Shown here: piece after piece, positions 1 through 11,947 of the stretch
Numbering within the stretch: the first letter of the stretch is position 1
Layout: each line of letters begins with the position of its first letter
Origin: Hydractinia symbiolongicarpus
Taxonomy: Eukaryota > Cnidaria > Hydrozoa > Anthoathecata > Hydractiniidae
DNA length: 64,000 nt
Reading direction: 5' to 3'
NCBI RefSeq assembly: GCF_029227915.1
Contig: NC_079879.1
Coordinates: 4,276,001-4,340,000, forward strand
The notes under the pieces: model-generated
Told to the model about the DNA's origin: nothing
What the model saw: only the letters and a program-made list of their open reading frames with translations
The model's database searches: none
Translations under genes and position numbers: made by a program

Positions 1-2570
1 GACATGTCCAATTTGGCCTGGCCTATATATACAGGCTTGTTCATCTTCACCTTCGTCTTACCCATTTCTACTCCTAAGAGGTGCTTACTAAACCGGATTC
101 CACCCTTGAAATTTGGCTTCATCACAAGCTTCATATACTTGTCCTCGTTGGTGATCAGCTGAATGTTACGATGATTTCTAATGTTCTCCATTGTCTTCCC
201 AAATACACTTAAATTCATGACTTGTAAAAATCCTTCTCAAACTCGTTCCTTGCAGCTGTTCTCAGCCTCGTGTTGTGATCTATATGTCCCCTGAGCCATG
301 GCTGTAGGTTAAACTGGATGACCCTGTGCACCTTCTTCAGTTCAAGCCATGTCTTATAGCCTCGTGAAGGGCTCTGATATGCACCACAAATCCACGCTTT
401 TTTTTAAATTCGGTACCAGTTTCTCGACCTTGTTCATCTTCATGCGTTCAGATAAAAAAGGTAACTCATTATCTGTATTGTGTAGCCTCTCAGGGTAGTC
501 TATATCAACCTCTAAAAGGTACTGTAGGTAGGAGGATTCAACTTCTGGATCGCACTGGTCTCCCATATACTTTTTTTTGCCCTCGCATACCGGTGTACAG
601 CCTGGGTTATACGTTCACGGATAACCTTTTTCGAACATGAGAAGGGTCCGCAAGGAGCTCTAACCTAATTCCGGTATACTTATTGTTGCCTTCCCTGCCA
701 GGCCTGGTGCTGAGTAAAAACGTGCAGGATCAAGCTTGTAGTTTGTTAGGCACACGTCCCGGAATGTTTCAAAAACGTCGGTCAATAGCAGGACGTCCAT
801 GGTGAGGTACACATCATGATAGTCGCCCATGGTTACGTTATCACCCTTTGGGGCAATGACATTCCATACCTTTTTCGCGTATGAATACTCATTGTCGCTA
901 ATCCTCTTCATATTCAGCTTACTTTGCCTCCTTGGATGGTAGCTCCGTGTCTTCTAATCGCTGCCAATCATCCATATACTCGTAAGGGTATACGCCTTTT
1001 CGAAGCATCAGTGAGTATCATTCTCACTTAGATTGTGGAAGATGAAAGGTATGAAACTATACAGCCCTGTATTGTAACAGTGGTCTCGAACCTTATGATT
1101 ATTCTCATCGTTGAAGGGATTTAAGCATATATGGCATTCTGTGGCTTCATCATTTTTCCTTTTTTAACATATCTGTCAGTTCCAGCATGGATTGATACGG
1201 GTAGGTATAGTAAAGCCGCTTCACCTCATCCTCTAATTGGTTCACAAATCGCTTGACGCAATCCTTACCCCTGTGGACTGTTAGTGGGTCCAGTACATAC
1301 CCATAGGCCAATGTGCTATAGGTACACCAGCCACATGGTACATGCTTACTCATATTTTTGGTTTTTGTCTCCCTCGCATCCTTTACCGGGATTATTTCCC
1401 ATTACGTACAAGACGTTTACCGCGATATCCGTGTTGTTCTTCTCAAACTTGGATATGTCTGTGATATTTGTTGGGAACTCTATACCCTCCTAATTGTAGA
1501 GGCGAATATAGCGATGCATTTGTGATATTTGACTCGGGTTCATTCCGATCTCCGTATGGTGTAGTGATGCAATGACGCTCCATTTGAAACATTCATCATC
1601 CTCATTCACTGGGTTGATGATAGCTTTCTTTGAAGTTATCCATTTAGGTAGTTCTATGTATGATGAACCCCGTGTTAACCGTAGTTTATGAAAGTTTATA
1701 TCAAAGTATAGAATTCCGCTAATCGTGAAGCCACTCTAGGGCGGTGCCGGATGTTCTACGTGTGTTTTGATTGATGTAAATATCCTATCCAGTACATCGT
1801 CTTCGCCGCTACCCTTGAAGATATCTGTCATATTACCATTGATGGCTTTCTTCACCTCGATGTACTCATCGTTAACCTCCCCCGAGTTTAGAACTATTTT
1901 CTTCTTCCACGTGATCCATACGGAGAGTTGTACTTTTGCCGATCTCATAACTCTTACCTGGTCCTCTATCAAGGTTCTTACGTTGGGTCGCACCATCCCC
2001 ATATACCCGTCGACGTCAACTCCTTCTACACCGGGAATGCGAAAACTTCGAAATGTCCTGTGGAGGGCATGCTTATGACTCTGCGGTGTAAAATCTTGCC
2101 CTGGCCGATCATATAGATTTTGCATATCCTCGAGATAGTCTTCTTCAGCCTCTTTTTCAACTTCATCATGAAGCGTAGGTTTAGAGTTAGCTGTCCTATC
2201 ATAGAGATCCATCACCTTACGCTTGAATGACGCATATGTTTTCTCGACACCTCCTTTATAGGTTTGCGAACAGTAACCAGTTGTACCATCCACCCATCTT
2301 GGTTTTCACGATGGAACGATTTTTTCTCAGTTCCTCCTTTTCAAATATGTCCATTTCCGATTTTGGCAAAATCCATTCATACCATTCCCTAATTTACCTC
2401 TATAGTTTGATACCTCCTGTTTCTCAAAGAGGTCCATGGCCTCTGGTGTTATAGGCTTGACCGATCTCTGTGGTATATCCTCCAATAGGGCAACCAGTTC
2501 GGCCTTGCGCGTAGCTTGTAATACCCGGTTAAGCCACGGCTTTTTGCAATATCACGTAACTGTTTCACGG
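1..2570 (-). pseudogene. Polinton-like DNA polymerase B, copy C, 5' part, truncated by window edge
   Basis: Protein-primed-type family B DNA polymerase that would replicate a linear element. Read on the minus strand it matches, segment by segment, the polymerase of element B: a SAP-like N-terminus (about 2570-2450), a conserved N-terminal domain (2293-1736), a segment with KHVPCGWCTYS (1353-1150), a Cys-pair segment with KVRDHC (near 1100), a palm-side stretch with YLTMDVLLLTDVF (911-660), and FEKDFYK and SVFGKTMEN further on (about 250-180). The window edge cuts it after VKMNKPVYIGQ, well before the catalytic DTD motif. It is dead: a frameshift near 2505, stops and shifts throughout, and an internal deletion near 1010 joining a segment before IFHNLSE to one encoding KGVYPYEYMDDW. 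The original start codon seems lost; an AATAAA-type box sits at about 2572-2578 where element B has AATAAAGATG. Confidence 0.8.
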
Positions 2571-2655
2571 TTTTTATTCTACAAATTATATGAATTTTTT
2601 CATTGTCGGAGGATTTCATAGTGTTCAAAACTAACACAGTTGTTCACATCTTTAC

Positions 2656-2705
2656 TGCGCATGCGTTGATTTTTGATGACGTCAGCATTATATAAGGGAA
2701 TTTCC
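2656..2705 (-). promoter_or_regulatory. Terminal promoter module of copy C (NRF1-like, CRE, TATA, NF-kB-like)
   Basis: Upstream of the copy C polymerase the sequence holds TGCGCATGCG (2656-2665, NRF1-like palindrome), TGACGTCA (2677-2684, perfect CRE), TATATAAG (2689-2696) and GGGAATTTCC (2696-2705, NF-kB-like). The same kinds of site occur in the terminal repeats of elements A and B. The motif matches are seen directly; their use as a promoter is inferred. Confidence 0.5.
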
Positions 2706-2750
2706 CCTATAAATGCGCTAGAATTTTTTTTACTCGTTTGCAGTATGATA

Positions 2751-2830
2751 GGGACTTTACCTCGTTATGCATGACTAAGCACTGTACATTAGGGACTTTA
2801 CCCCACTAGGTCTTGGATGATGGGGACTTT
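2751..2830 (+). repeat. Three GGGACTTT repeats
   Basis: GGGACTTT occurs at 2751, 2792 and 2823, spaced 41 and 31 bases, just outside the copy C promoter module. Each resembles an NF-kB half site or full site (GGGACTTTACC). They may be the outer part of the copy C terminal repeat, but its partner end is outside the window. Confidence 0.5.
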
Positions 2831-3022
2831 GTTGTGTTTAACCATGCGTGCGCGAGATGTGCGTGCGCGACTGTGCTAGAACATACATTTTTCTATCTCT
2901 ACATCACGTATAACGGAGGCAGTTACGCATGTCATGATCTAGGTTTGTCTTTTACCCGATGCTAGCTGAACCTTAAAATCACGACAATTATTTGACAATT
3001 AAAAGACTGTTACAGTGGCGTA

Positions 3023-3287
3023 ACGCCATACAATATTGAGGACGTGTATGTCGAGAACCTGATCCTAAGCGACTCTAAACAGCGTGGACTCTGCGTTAGC
3101 GATGTTGTTGGGTCTGGGCCCGGAGTGATTGGCGAAGTACTCCCAGATCTTGGATAAAGTAGAAGCGTTGGAAGGACATTGCTTCACCAACATAAGTGTG
3201 AAAACAGATCGGTGCGTCAACCCTGCATTGGAGAAGTTTCAACGGGAAATCAGAACCAACTTTCACAAGAATGTAGTGTCGTTGTAG
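3023..3287 (+). pseudogene. Unidentified coding-like remnant
   Basis: Two adjacent plus-strand reading frames, 3023-3157 and about 3153-3287, read as ordinary protein and join across a single frameshift near 3153. The first contains YNIEDVYVEN and VVGSGPGVIGEVLPDLG; the second contains KVEALEGHCFTNISVKTD and ends in a TAG. Base composition is clearly less AT-rich than the flanks. I do not recognise the family. It could be a further gene of the neighbouring Polinton-like copy or another transposon. Confidence 0.35.
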
Positions 3288-4151
3288 GTGTTAGATTTGG
3301 TTTTGGTGTTCTGAATAGGGGTTTAAAGGTCGCCTCCGACGTAATATTGATTTAATAATTAATTTTATTGATGTTCTCGACTGCCTGTGTATATTTTTAA
3401 TGTACGCATTGGAAGGGCGAGACAATAATTATTTTCAAAATATCCACTATGCGTGGCTATTTTGTCGTCACATGGCCGGCACTGGTTCAAATATAAAAAG
3501 CGCAAGAGGTCCTGGGGAACAGAAACTTTAAATATCTACGCTCCTTGCCAGCCTCTTGGATAGGCAGTTTAATATACGCCCAACATAACTTTAGGTGTGA
3601 CGTGTTTTTCATGGGAGTAAAGGTAACCACATACTTTTAAGTCATCAATCGCTTCTTCTTACAGTTACAAATCATACATTCCTTTGGCCTTAAGAACAAG
3701 AATTATTGAAAAGAAAAATAACTGCAACAAATTACTGTGATTAGAATTTTTTAAATCGACATAGCGATACACTTATTGCTTTATTTGGAATTTTTACCGT
3801 TTACTATATTATTACATTTTTGGACATTATTTATTGCGATTTACAAAGGTAACTTGCATTTTGCGACACAATTTATAATTCAGACCATAATAATCTATTT
3901 CATTCAGGTAGTGCTTGGGAAGTAAAGAATATGTTTTGAAAAGCGAAGACACATGGTTGGGGATCAATCTATCCGTAGAAGTTACTATTGTTTGCTCTGT
4001 CGTTCATTTCACCATTTTTATCACAGCTTCCAACAACGCATCGTATGCTAGTGACAATATGGTAATGTGTTTAGTTCTAAAGACGGTATATTAATCATAA
4101 TATTTATTTACATGTCATACATTACATAGAAAAATATTTCAATCCATCTCA
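3288..4151. other. Intergenic region with MEAF6 3' UTR
   Basis: AT-rich sequence without a supported gene. The minus-strand AATAAA at 4103-4108 lies about 45 bases past the MEAF6 stop and is the likely polyadenylation signal. Nothing else is evident. Confidence 0.5.
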
Positions 4152-7100
4152 TTAGTTCGAGTAAGCATCGTCACCCTGCAGAAAAATTGAGATTATCAGG
4201 TTACACAAGTATCTAATTTTCCAAGAAGGAAAAACAATAATTATTGGCAGATAAAATACTCCAAGAGCATTTTAGGTTTTTTGAGATTTAAAAAAGTCAA
4301 TTATGACGTTTAGGGTAAAAGGGAAGGCAAGGAGATTCATTTAGGAAAGTTATAGCATTTTACGTTTGACGAAAACAACAACAAACGAAAAATTATGATG
4401 GAAAAAACGGGAGTCAGCTTTAACGAGAATAGTCAAAATCTTATACTCACGAAACTTTCTGCTTGCATAACTGTCTGTCGTTAAAGTGACAAAATTGAGT
4501 AATTTTTACACTACAAAATTCATCTTCAATATATATCCTTTCTGTTTGAATAGTCTGCCGAAATTTCAAATATAAACAAACTTACATCTACGTCGATGTC
4601 TCGATTTTTACTTAAACCTTTTTTCAACTTCAGTTCGATTCTAGAAAAACAAACAACACGCGATAGTTATGACATCAAAAATTTTACAGTGATTCCTTAA
4701 AATTTTGAGACATTGAGAAGGGAAGCATCTTTATTAGGAAACGTTTATAAATTCATTGAAAAAAAATTAAACCAATATCATAAAAACATATAAAAAAAAG
4801 AATACAACTGTCTAACATTGAAATTTTTACATATAAGGAAACACAGAAATACTTTGATCTTATTAAAAAAAATAAAAAAAATTCGCGAAATTATTAAAAA
4901 TACCAATTCAAAATTCGCGAAATTGAATCCTCTTGAAATACGACTTTTTTAACCTCGCAAATTTAAATCCGCGCGAAAATTTCTGCAGTAGAAATTGCAA
5001 AGAATTTGAAACGATGTTACCTGTGTTTACTACCCTTCTTCTTTCTGTGATGATGGCCTATAAAACATAATTTAATTTTCATACAAATGCAATCATTTAT
5101 AAAATATGTAAAAAAAAACTGACCAACAATGAGTTTTTATTATAATACTATGTTTCGGACATGCTAAGTCGTTTTACGAGATTATTTTTCTTCATTTACC
5201 ACATATTTGTAGTAAGTGTTTTTAGCGAAAAAATTTATATACTACTAGTATAACTGTTTTCACTTTTCTTATTGATCGTTTTTAGATCTGGATAATGATA
5301 TTCGAAATATATATTTAAAATAAAAACTCATTGTTGGTCAATTAATTTCTACTAAAAAATATTTATTAACATTAGGATGAGAACCTTTTAAACTGATTTC
5401 TTGTATTTCCAATATTGACTTTTAAAACGCAAGGGGAACCGTTTAACATTTTTTTCTCGCAGGTTAATCCAAAATTAAATTCCTTACCTTTCATGATTTT
5501 ACCTGAATGTTCTGAATGTGTGTGATGCAGTGCATTGTCCAGTTGAAAATTATCTTCTAAAACAAGAAGACAAAACATCCTATAGGCAAATATCTTGTTC
5601 TATCTTCTATTACCGTAATATCAACACTTGGTATATACTTACTTTTGTCTTCTTGCTGCGCTATTCCCATACCCGCCACAGCCTAAAAATACGGTGATTA
5701 TTTAAAGATAGCCATGAAAGAAAACAATTCAACTTCCTCTCCTTCGGATTAAAATCTGCTACCAAATCCAACTAGCTAATTTACTATCAACAAATTTTGT
5801 AGCTACCAAATTTTCCTAGTTTATTACTAGAATATCACAGTTACACTCATAATTCGTATTATGAAATGGTGAAGTCACGAAAACCTTTTTAGAACCAATA
5901 TAATCATTCCTGATTATTTTTTCATCTAGTATATCATCCCCATGGTTATTTGGATTGGAGCAACCTGAATGTGCTTTCGTTCAATAAAAAACAGCTAAAT
6001 ATACGGAAGCTTTATAATTGCCTAAGTAACAGAAAACTTAAAGATACTTTTCCAGGTTTTTTTACACAGCGAAATGTTATGAATTCCGGTAAATGTTGAA
6101 TGCGTTTGATAGACGTAGTCACAACTTACAGCTGCTGAAGTTATAGATGATTTTGAAAACAATCGTTCAGATTCCTTAAATTTGCGATTTCTTTTCTCAA
6201 TTTTCTGGTTAGGTCCGCCAGTTCTATAAAAAAAATAACACACATGTAGCTGGGGAAAAAGGAGTAAAAATTTACTAAATATTCAACCGTGTTTAACACG
6301 GTTGAATGTTTAGTAAATTTCAACACTGTTAATGTTCTATTTATTAGTAACAGTATATATAATACTGCAACAACACTTCACCAGTTTACAGCTAGTAATT
6401 AATGTCAAAAAGAGTTAAATAGAGTTACAGAGGTGAAAAGAAAGTTTAAATTGTCGGAATCTTTAATCGTATATTTACAAAACTGTCTAAAAAAAGGAAA
6501 AAGATGGAGGCAAATATTAGGAGAAGGACTTCTTGAAATTATATTTAAAAAATATATATAAAAAAAACAAACACAGTTTGAATTAATATATATATATATA
6601 TATACTTGAAAATGTGGGTAACAAAAGCAAAATTATATGGCAAAATTTATCGTTAAACATACTTTTGTGACAGCAATCTATCCCATCCTCTTATAATATT
6701 GCCATATAATTGAGTATCTTCTAAATAACTTCCTTCAAATGCATATACTTGCCTTTCCAGATTTGCCAAACTAAGCTAAAATAGAAGAAGGAGTTACAAT
6801 CCTAAACGCTTTCATGTTTTACACAAACCCTGCCCCTAGTGAACAAAGGTATATATGTTTGAGAAACAAAGACTCATGGTGATGTATAGTTAGCTGAAAG
6901 TCATAATTTAATACCCTAACAATAACTCCATCGTGGTATTTTACAAGAGCATCATGTCCACAAATGTCCACATACATATATAAATTCATCTAATATCAAG
7001 GCAGCACTTTTTTCCATTGATTCCACAGAGTTGCGTGACTTCACTAAATACAGCTTTTGTTTGCCGATGTATATCATTATGCTTTTTATCAAAGTTATAT

Positions 7101-9316
7101 GCTTCACGCATACAATTCTGGGCATGTTTGAATCACGCAGTTCTTGTAGACAGACCAAGTAATATCAACATAAATTTTGTTTTTCTGTCTTAATAAGATT
7201 TTATATGGTTCCAATATACAACATTGGCAATGTACTGCAACCAAAACGGATATTTTCAAATTGGTAAAGTATATGCATGTGTTTTCAGGCCAACAACCCA
7301 AAATCACTAGTAAAATTACTAGTGGCTTATGGGACACGATCTATTTTTTGTCTTATTTGCGCCTTTGACCCTGAGTAATGCCTATAAAACATGTGTGGCA
7401 GGAGCTGGATTTCAATTGGTATAAGTATATATTTCAGAAAAAAAAAATGGGGAATGTTGGTGGGTTGGGGAGAAACGAAACAAACAAAGAGGTAATGGAC
7501 TAAACAGAAAATACTTTATTTTGCACTGTTGTTAGGGATATTTAGGGGTTAGGGGTATTTCTGCTGATAGAGCTTTCTTGATTTTAAGGGTTAGGCTGTC
7601 AAACTTTTAGCATGGCTATATTTTAGTCCCATTTTTATTCTTGTTTCTCTTTGCTGCTGTTTCATAATTTCCCATTAAGATCAGCTCCATTGTAATACAA
7701 AAGTTATTTAATCTGTGACTATGGTTACTGTTAAACTTTGTATATGTTAAAACAAAAGTTCTACATTATTGATTGCTTGAAAATAGATGTGTGAACGGTG
7801 CAAAGAATGTAATTTTTCATATCAATTTACTATTGCAGCCATTTGTTAACAATTTAGCAATTTACACTGTGTTCTGTAGTTAAGTAACTTTATACTTCCT
7901 TCCATTAAAATGAACTTTGAGGAGAAAGCATGGTTGATTTAAGCATGGGAAGTGAAAGTGGTGTTAGAATATTCTTTTTAGTGATGATTCAAATATCCTA
8001 ATATCCTAATCTTGAATTTAATCCCTCTGTATAAACAAACACATAACATATATAATCAGGATGATCACAGTTTGAATGCCTTTTAGAAATAAGATTTCAC
8101 TACAAAGGTAAACATTCTTCCTTCAAGGTTTTGGAAGCAATAACCTATCTTTTATGGTGCTCAGGCAGTACATGATCTTTAAATCACACGAATAACTTAG
8201 TTATAGCTATGCTAAAGTAGTCAGAGAAAACTTTTAAATATGCTGTTATACCAGTATAAATAAAGTATATACACCTCCTAGTTATGCATCAATTACATCC
8301 TACTTATAACAAGCAAATCACTTTATTTAAACTGTTGAAAGCAAAATTCACACACTTAAGTTGAAATTCGCATTCTCTTTTAGTGCTGAGAAGGAAAGAT
8401 TTGTGACCAACTACAATTATTTAAAGCCAATAAAAAAATTGATGAAGGGAACACCGGTTTTTATGTGAAAACTTCCATGCTTACATAAGCTGTAATATCC
8501 ACCCTATTTTTATTCAACTAAAACTGTGTGTGTACGTGAAATATAGCAGGAAACCAATGTATGTATTTGCTTTTTATTCAACTAAAACCGTGTGTACAGG
8601 TAATATGGCAAGCTTATTTTGATTGTATACATATGGTTGTTTACAGGCAAAGCTATATTTTTACTGGAAGCATGCTACCTTATAAACCCTTTGCTGAGTA
8701 TACAAACCTGGTTTTATCAGCAAAGCTAACTTTTAAGTTACTTCTATTTAAAAACAAAAGACAATGCGGACAGGGAATAAATGTATATATTAGCATTTAA
8801 AATATAACACAGCATAGTTATGCTGTGATTGTCTTATTTAAGTTATATGTATTGGATGATTAACCTTCAAATTAAAGGTAGCATATTAATTATACTGTAA
8901 CAGCATATTTAGAACTTTTTCCATAAAGATTTGAATATACTTTGATCAGATATTGATAATACATGCACACTTTTTTCTTATAGTTACCTATACATGCTTT
9001 CTACTAAACTAACTGAAGCCACATGTTTAGCACACTCAAAATGGATGTTTCAAGCCTAGACATTGCGCACTGTGATTTTTTTTTATAGGTGAATCGGCGC
9101 ATATTTAGTATATGATTTTATGTAAACAAAAATTACATTGCACTTTTAGCCATTGGCTTGCCCTTTTTGGAATTTTGAGCGAGAAAAATACTCAACCGAT
9201 TGGGGGGGGTCATTAACTCATGGCTGTTTCGCTACGGTCACACCGCGGACAAAATTAAAATAGTCTCCACAATTTTTTTGGAAATTTTGTAGTTTTATCA
9301 TTAATGATACTTTTCT

Positions 9317-9351
<35 letters not shown>

Positions 9352-11482
9352 TTAATTTTACTGAAATAAAAAGTACTAAAACAATTTACTTTTTCGCTTC
9401 AATCCAAAATCCTTTTTAAATATATATCCTCGTGTTATGAGTTTCGAGTTATTTCGTCGAACAAAACACACAAAACTACATTACTTTTGGCGAAAGTTTA
9501 ATCTTTCCAGCCTTGTGCATCGCCGGGTTACTAGCTACGGACTTGGCATAGGGGGCCTGAAAACATGGTTCTATTGGCTGGTACCATGCACCGTTCGTCT
9601 TGCGAACTATAAACTACTTAAACTTTAAGTTAAAGTCTTCTTTAGGCGCTAAAAAAGAGGAGAAAAAGTAGCTAAAGTGGTGCACAGCAATTTGATGTAG
9701 TTTGATCCTTTTTCTGTTTAATTAAATAAATATCTAAACTTTTAAGGCAAGTCACAGCGATGGCGTATAATGTTTTGGTATTTATGGTTTTCCCAAAAAA
9801 TTACGGCGGATAGTGTTTACCTTGGACTTGAATTGCTTGACCCAGGAATCTTCGTTTGAAACCGGAATTTTTTGCAAATATTGGAATAAGCAAGACAATA
9901 GTGTCTCAGCCATTTTGAAGCTAACTGAAGGTTGGCAGAGAACAAGGTAAGGGAAAAAACAGTAAACTACTTTATTTTGCAGGGATTTTAATATTATTTT
10001 TTTGCTATAAGAGCACATTTGATTTCAAGAAATTGTTTTATAGATATTGTTATCTTTTTTAATCTTGTTTCTTCTGTTTTATAATTTTCTGCAAAGAGTA
10101 TATAGGTATTTTTTGGCCATACAGTTTTGCATTTTGCATCGTGTTCTGTAGCTAAGTAACTTAATACTTCTTTTTCATATTTAGTTAAGACCTTTGTGGG
10201 CTTTCTCAAGATAAAATTGTTGAAATCAAAGATGTTTATAGTTAGCTCACAGCTGTTTCGTAGCGGACAAAAATGTTATGAAAAAAAAATTCGATTTACC
10301 CTCTTATTTAAAACAGGATATATATATATATATATCTCAAAAACAAAATAAGATTTTTATATTCTGTAAAAAGAATAATCGCAGATAAATTGTCCATGTT
10401 ATTAGAACAACAAAATTTTTGGACACCTGTCTGAAATTGGTAAATTAAGGCCAAAATTTCTAAAAATGGCTTAAAAATTATCATTTAGATGAATGTCTTC
10501 CACAACATCTCTTTATGGTCCACAGGTTAGGTTAAATATCTGCAATGAGAAATACTTAAATTTTATTAATGTCCGAAATTGTCCAAAGGGTTGTTTTGGG
10601 GTCAAATGAAGAGGGTGCTGATAAGCTGCAAATGCCTGCATATATATATAAGGACGAGTTCGGGCGACCTTTCTAATTTAATTGGCGGTTGTCGCTCGGA
10701 ACCGCCCGCACTTTCCCGAACACGCCCGGAACATTCCCGAACACGCCCGGATCATTCCCCAAATGCAATTCCTTGTAACATACCATGCGGACGATAGTTA
10801 TAAGTTATTTATCAAGTAAATCTTATTTTGAACTATTAAAAACAGTTCTTTTAAGAACTTCGCTACCACATGGTAAGTTTTATTTTTATAGTTTTTTGAA
10901 TCATTAGTGTCTGTTTTTCTTTTCTTTTTTGAGCATTGTTCGGGTCAATTAAGGGGTTTTCAGGCAAATATATACTTGACTTTTTTTTAAACTCGCCCGA
11001 AAACGCCCACACTTTTTACGGCGTATGGGGCTTATGGGCACCCTCGTGTCCAATGTGAGAAATATGTGAAAAACGGCCTTTAGCTAGAGCCTGAATGTAT
11101 AAAATTTGTTTATTAACTGATTAAAAAACATTACTTTGGATTCCGAGGCCATTAAAGATGATTTAGATGAAATATTAAACTTTCCAAAATTGTCCAAAGG
11201 ATCACTTTTGGTCCTAAGGTTTTACGGGCTAAACAAAACGTCATTCAGAGTCGACAGTTTCAACATTACGTTTAGCTAGCCAGTACTACGTCCTTATTTT
11301 CTGCCAAACCTGTCTCAGTCTACCTCCGTGGTTTGCGTATATCTAATTATGGCTTTGTAACGTATTTGTATATAAGGAAAAAAGGTTAAGAAAGGATTGA
11401 AACTTACTGCCAGTTCTTCTTTCTTTTTTAATAAGTCAGCAAGTTCTGCCCTGGTGTCAGATATGTTTTGGTCGTGCGCCAT
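4152..11482 (-). CDS. MEAF6: MEAF6 / Eaf6, subunit of MYST histone acetyltransferase complexes
   Basis: Small nuclear coiled-coil scaffold subunit of NuA4/TIP60 and MOZ/HBO1 acetyltransferase complexes. Eight coding exons (minus): 11408-11482, 6663-6775, 6130-6223, 5643-5682, 5503-5556, 5021-5057, 4586-4640 and 4152-4175. All introns are GT-AG and the phases agree, giving 163 codons plus stop; vertebrate MEAF6 has about 190-200 residues. Exon 1 encodes [20 protein letters not shown]. Exon 2 carries the family hallmark [20 protein letters not shown]. Exon 3 carries [16 protein letters not shown]. Later exons hold a His/Lys-rich stretch ([11 protein letters not shown]) and the IELKLKK segment, and the last exon ends in GDDAYSN. 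The start is the first ATG in a frame homologous to the family N-terminus. Polinton-like element A begins 286 bases upstream of this start. No damage seen; probably a functional host gene. Confidence 0.92.
6268..6320. repeat. 25-bp inverted repeat (hairpin) in MEAF6 intron 2
   Basis: Arms 6268-6292 and 6296-6320 are complementary with one mismatch and a 3-base loop. It lies about 45 bases upstream of the 3' splice site of MEAF6 exon 3 in the direction of transcription. It could be a tiny foldback-transposon remnant or a structured intronic element. Confidence 0.8.
6776..11407. other. MEAF6 intron 1, repeat-rich
   Basis: 4.6-kb AT-rich intron. It contains a (TA)n tract at about 9321-9348, a shorter one at 10318-10334, and related sequence blocks near 7480-7900 and 9950-10200 (both with a tactttattttgca-like stretch and a tgtgttctgtag-taagtaactt-like stretch), suggesting two diverged copies of one repeat. 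The short open frames here have no recognisable domain and I do not call them genes. Confidence 0.5.
10703..10760. repeat. GC-rich ~21-bp tandem repeat
   Basis: About three units of a cccggaacattcccgaacacg-like 21-mer in otherwise AT-rich intron. Related cgcccgaaaacgccc sequence recurs near 10985-11010, so both may be parts of one inserted non-autonomous element. Confidence 0.6.
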
Positions 11483-11714
11483 GTTGCTTTTTGTCTTCAA
11501 AATTTGAAAGTGCGCCTAAATAGGAAAAAATAAAAAAATGCTTTGGAGCGCCCATCTGATAAATACTCAGTGTGTGTGTGTCATTCAGAGGTCAATCATT
11601 TCAGAGGTAAAAGCTACCACAAAGTCCAGAGAGTACCGTGGTTGATTTGTACATCTTGTCCGAACATTCTTTAATTTATTATAAAGGTTCGACTATGCGC
11701 AGATGTGACTGAAA
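11483..11714. promoter_or_regulatory. Candidate bidirectional promoter between MEAF6 and a divergent exon
   Basis: 232 bases separate the MEAF6 ATG (minus, 11482) from an ATG of the plus-strand candidate exon (11715). It holds a short (TG)n tract near 11571 and no obvious TATA box. Head-to-head spacing of this size is common for housekeeping genes. This reading depends on the divergent exon being real. Confidence 0.35.
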
Positions 11715-11762
11715 ATGTTTGGACGAATCTGGCGACGTTCCGCCAAACATCTTGTAACCACG
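11715..11762 (+). CDS. Candidate first coding exon of a divergent host gene
   Basis: A plus-strand ATG opens 16 codons rich in Arg and hydrophobic residues (MFGRIWRRSAKHLVTT), which would suit a mitochondrial presequence, and ends at ACCACG followed by GTAAG, a good splice donor. Exon and donor are in phase 0. Polinton-like element A is inserted exactly behind this GTAAG and its target duplication repeats it. I cannot identify the gene; the next exon might be 26504-26733, which also starts in phase 0. The exon could equally be chance. Confidence 0.35.
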
Positions 11763-11767
11763 GTAAG
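11763..11767. repeat. Target site duplication GTAAG, left
   Basis: GTAAG directly precedes the left end of element A (AGTAGTAGTA...) and occurs again directly after the right end at 25496-25500. A 5-bp duplication fits a retroviral-type integrase; Polintons usually show 6 bp. Confidence 0.75.
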
Positions 11768-11947
11768 AGTAGTAGTATGGAGTGATTATAATCAGGTTTT
11801 CGCTCTTTCCACACCTTTACCCCCAAAAGCACCCCTTTCACCATTTCCACCACCACCTTCATCCCAAAAACAAGTAAAAACTAAATCATATGCTGATATC
11901 AACACAAAATAATATTAATACAAATAACCAACATATAATAATATTAA
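11768..11947 (+). repeat. Element A left terminal inverted repeat, outer part
   Basis: Reverse complement of about 25318-25495 at high identity, including the GTGATTATAATCAGG block, the polypyrimidine-purine stretch and the CATATGCTGATATCAACAC block. The repeat is interrupted after this point; its inner part resumes at about 14598. Confidence 0.85.

Noticed and set aside
9782-10209. Two minus-strand open frames in MEAF6 intron 1
   Set aside because: AT-rich, overlap a diverged repeat block also present near 7480-7900, no recognisable domain.
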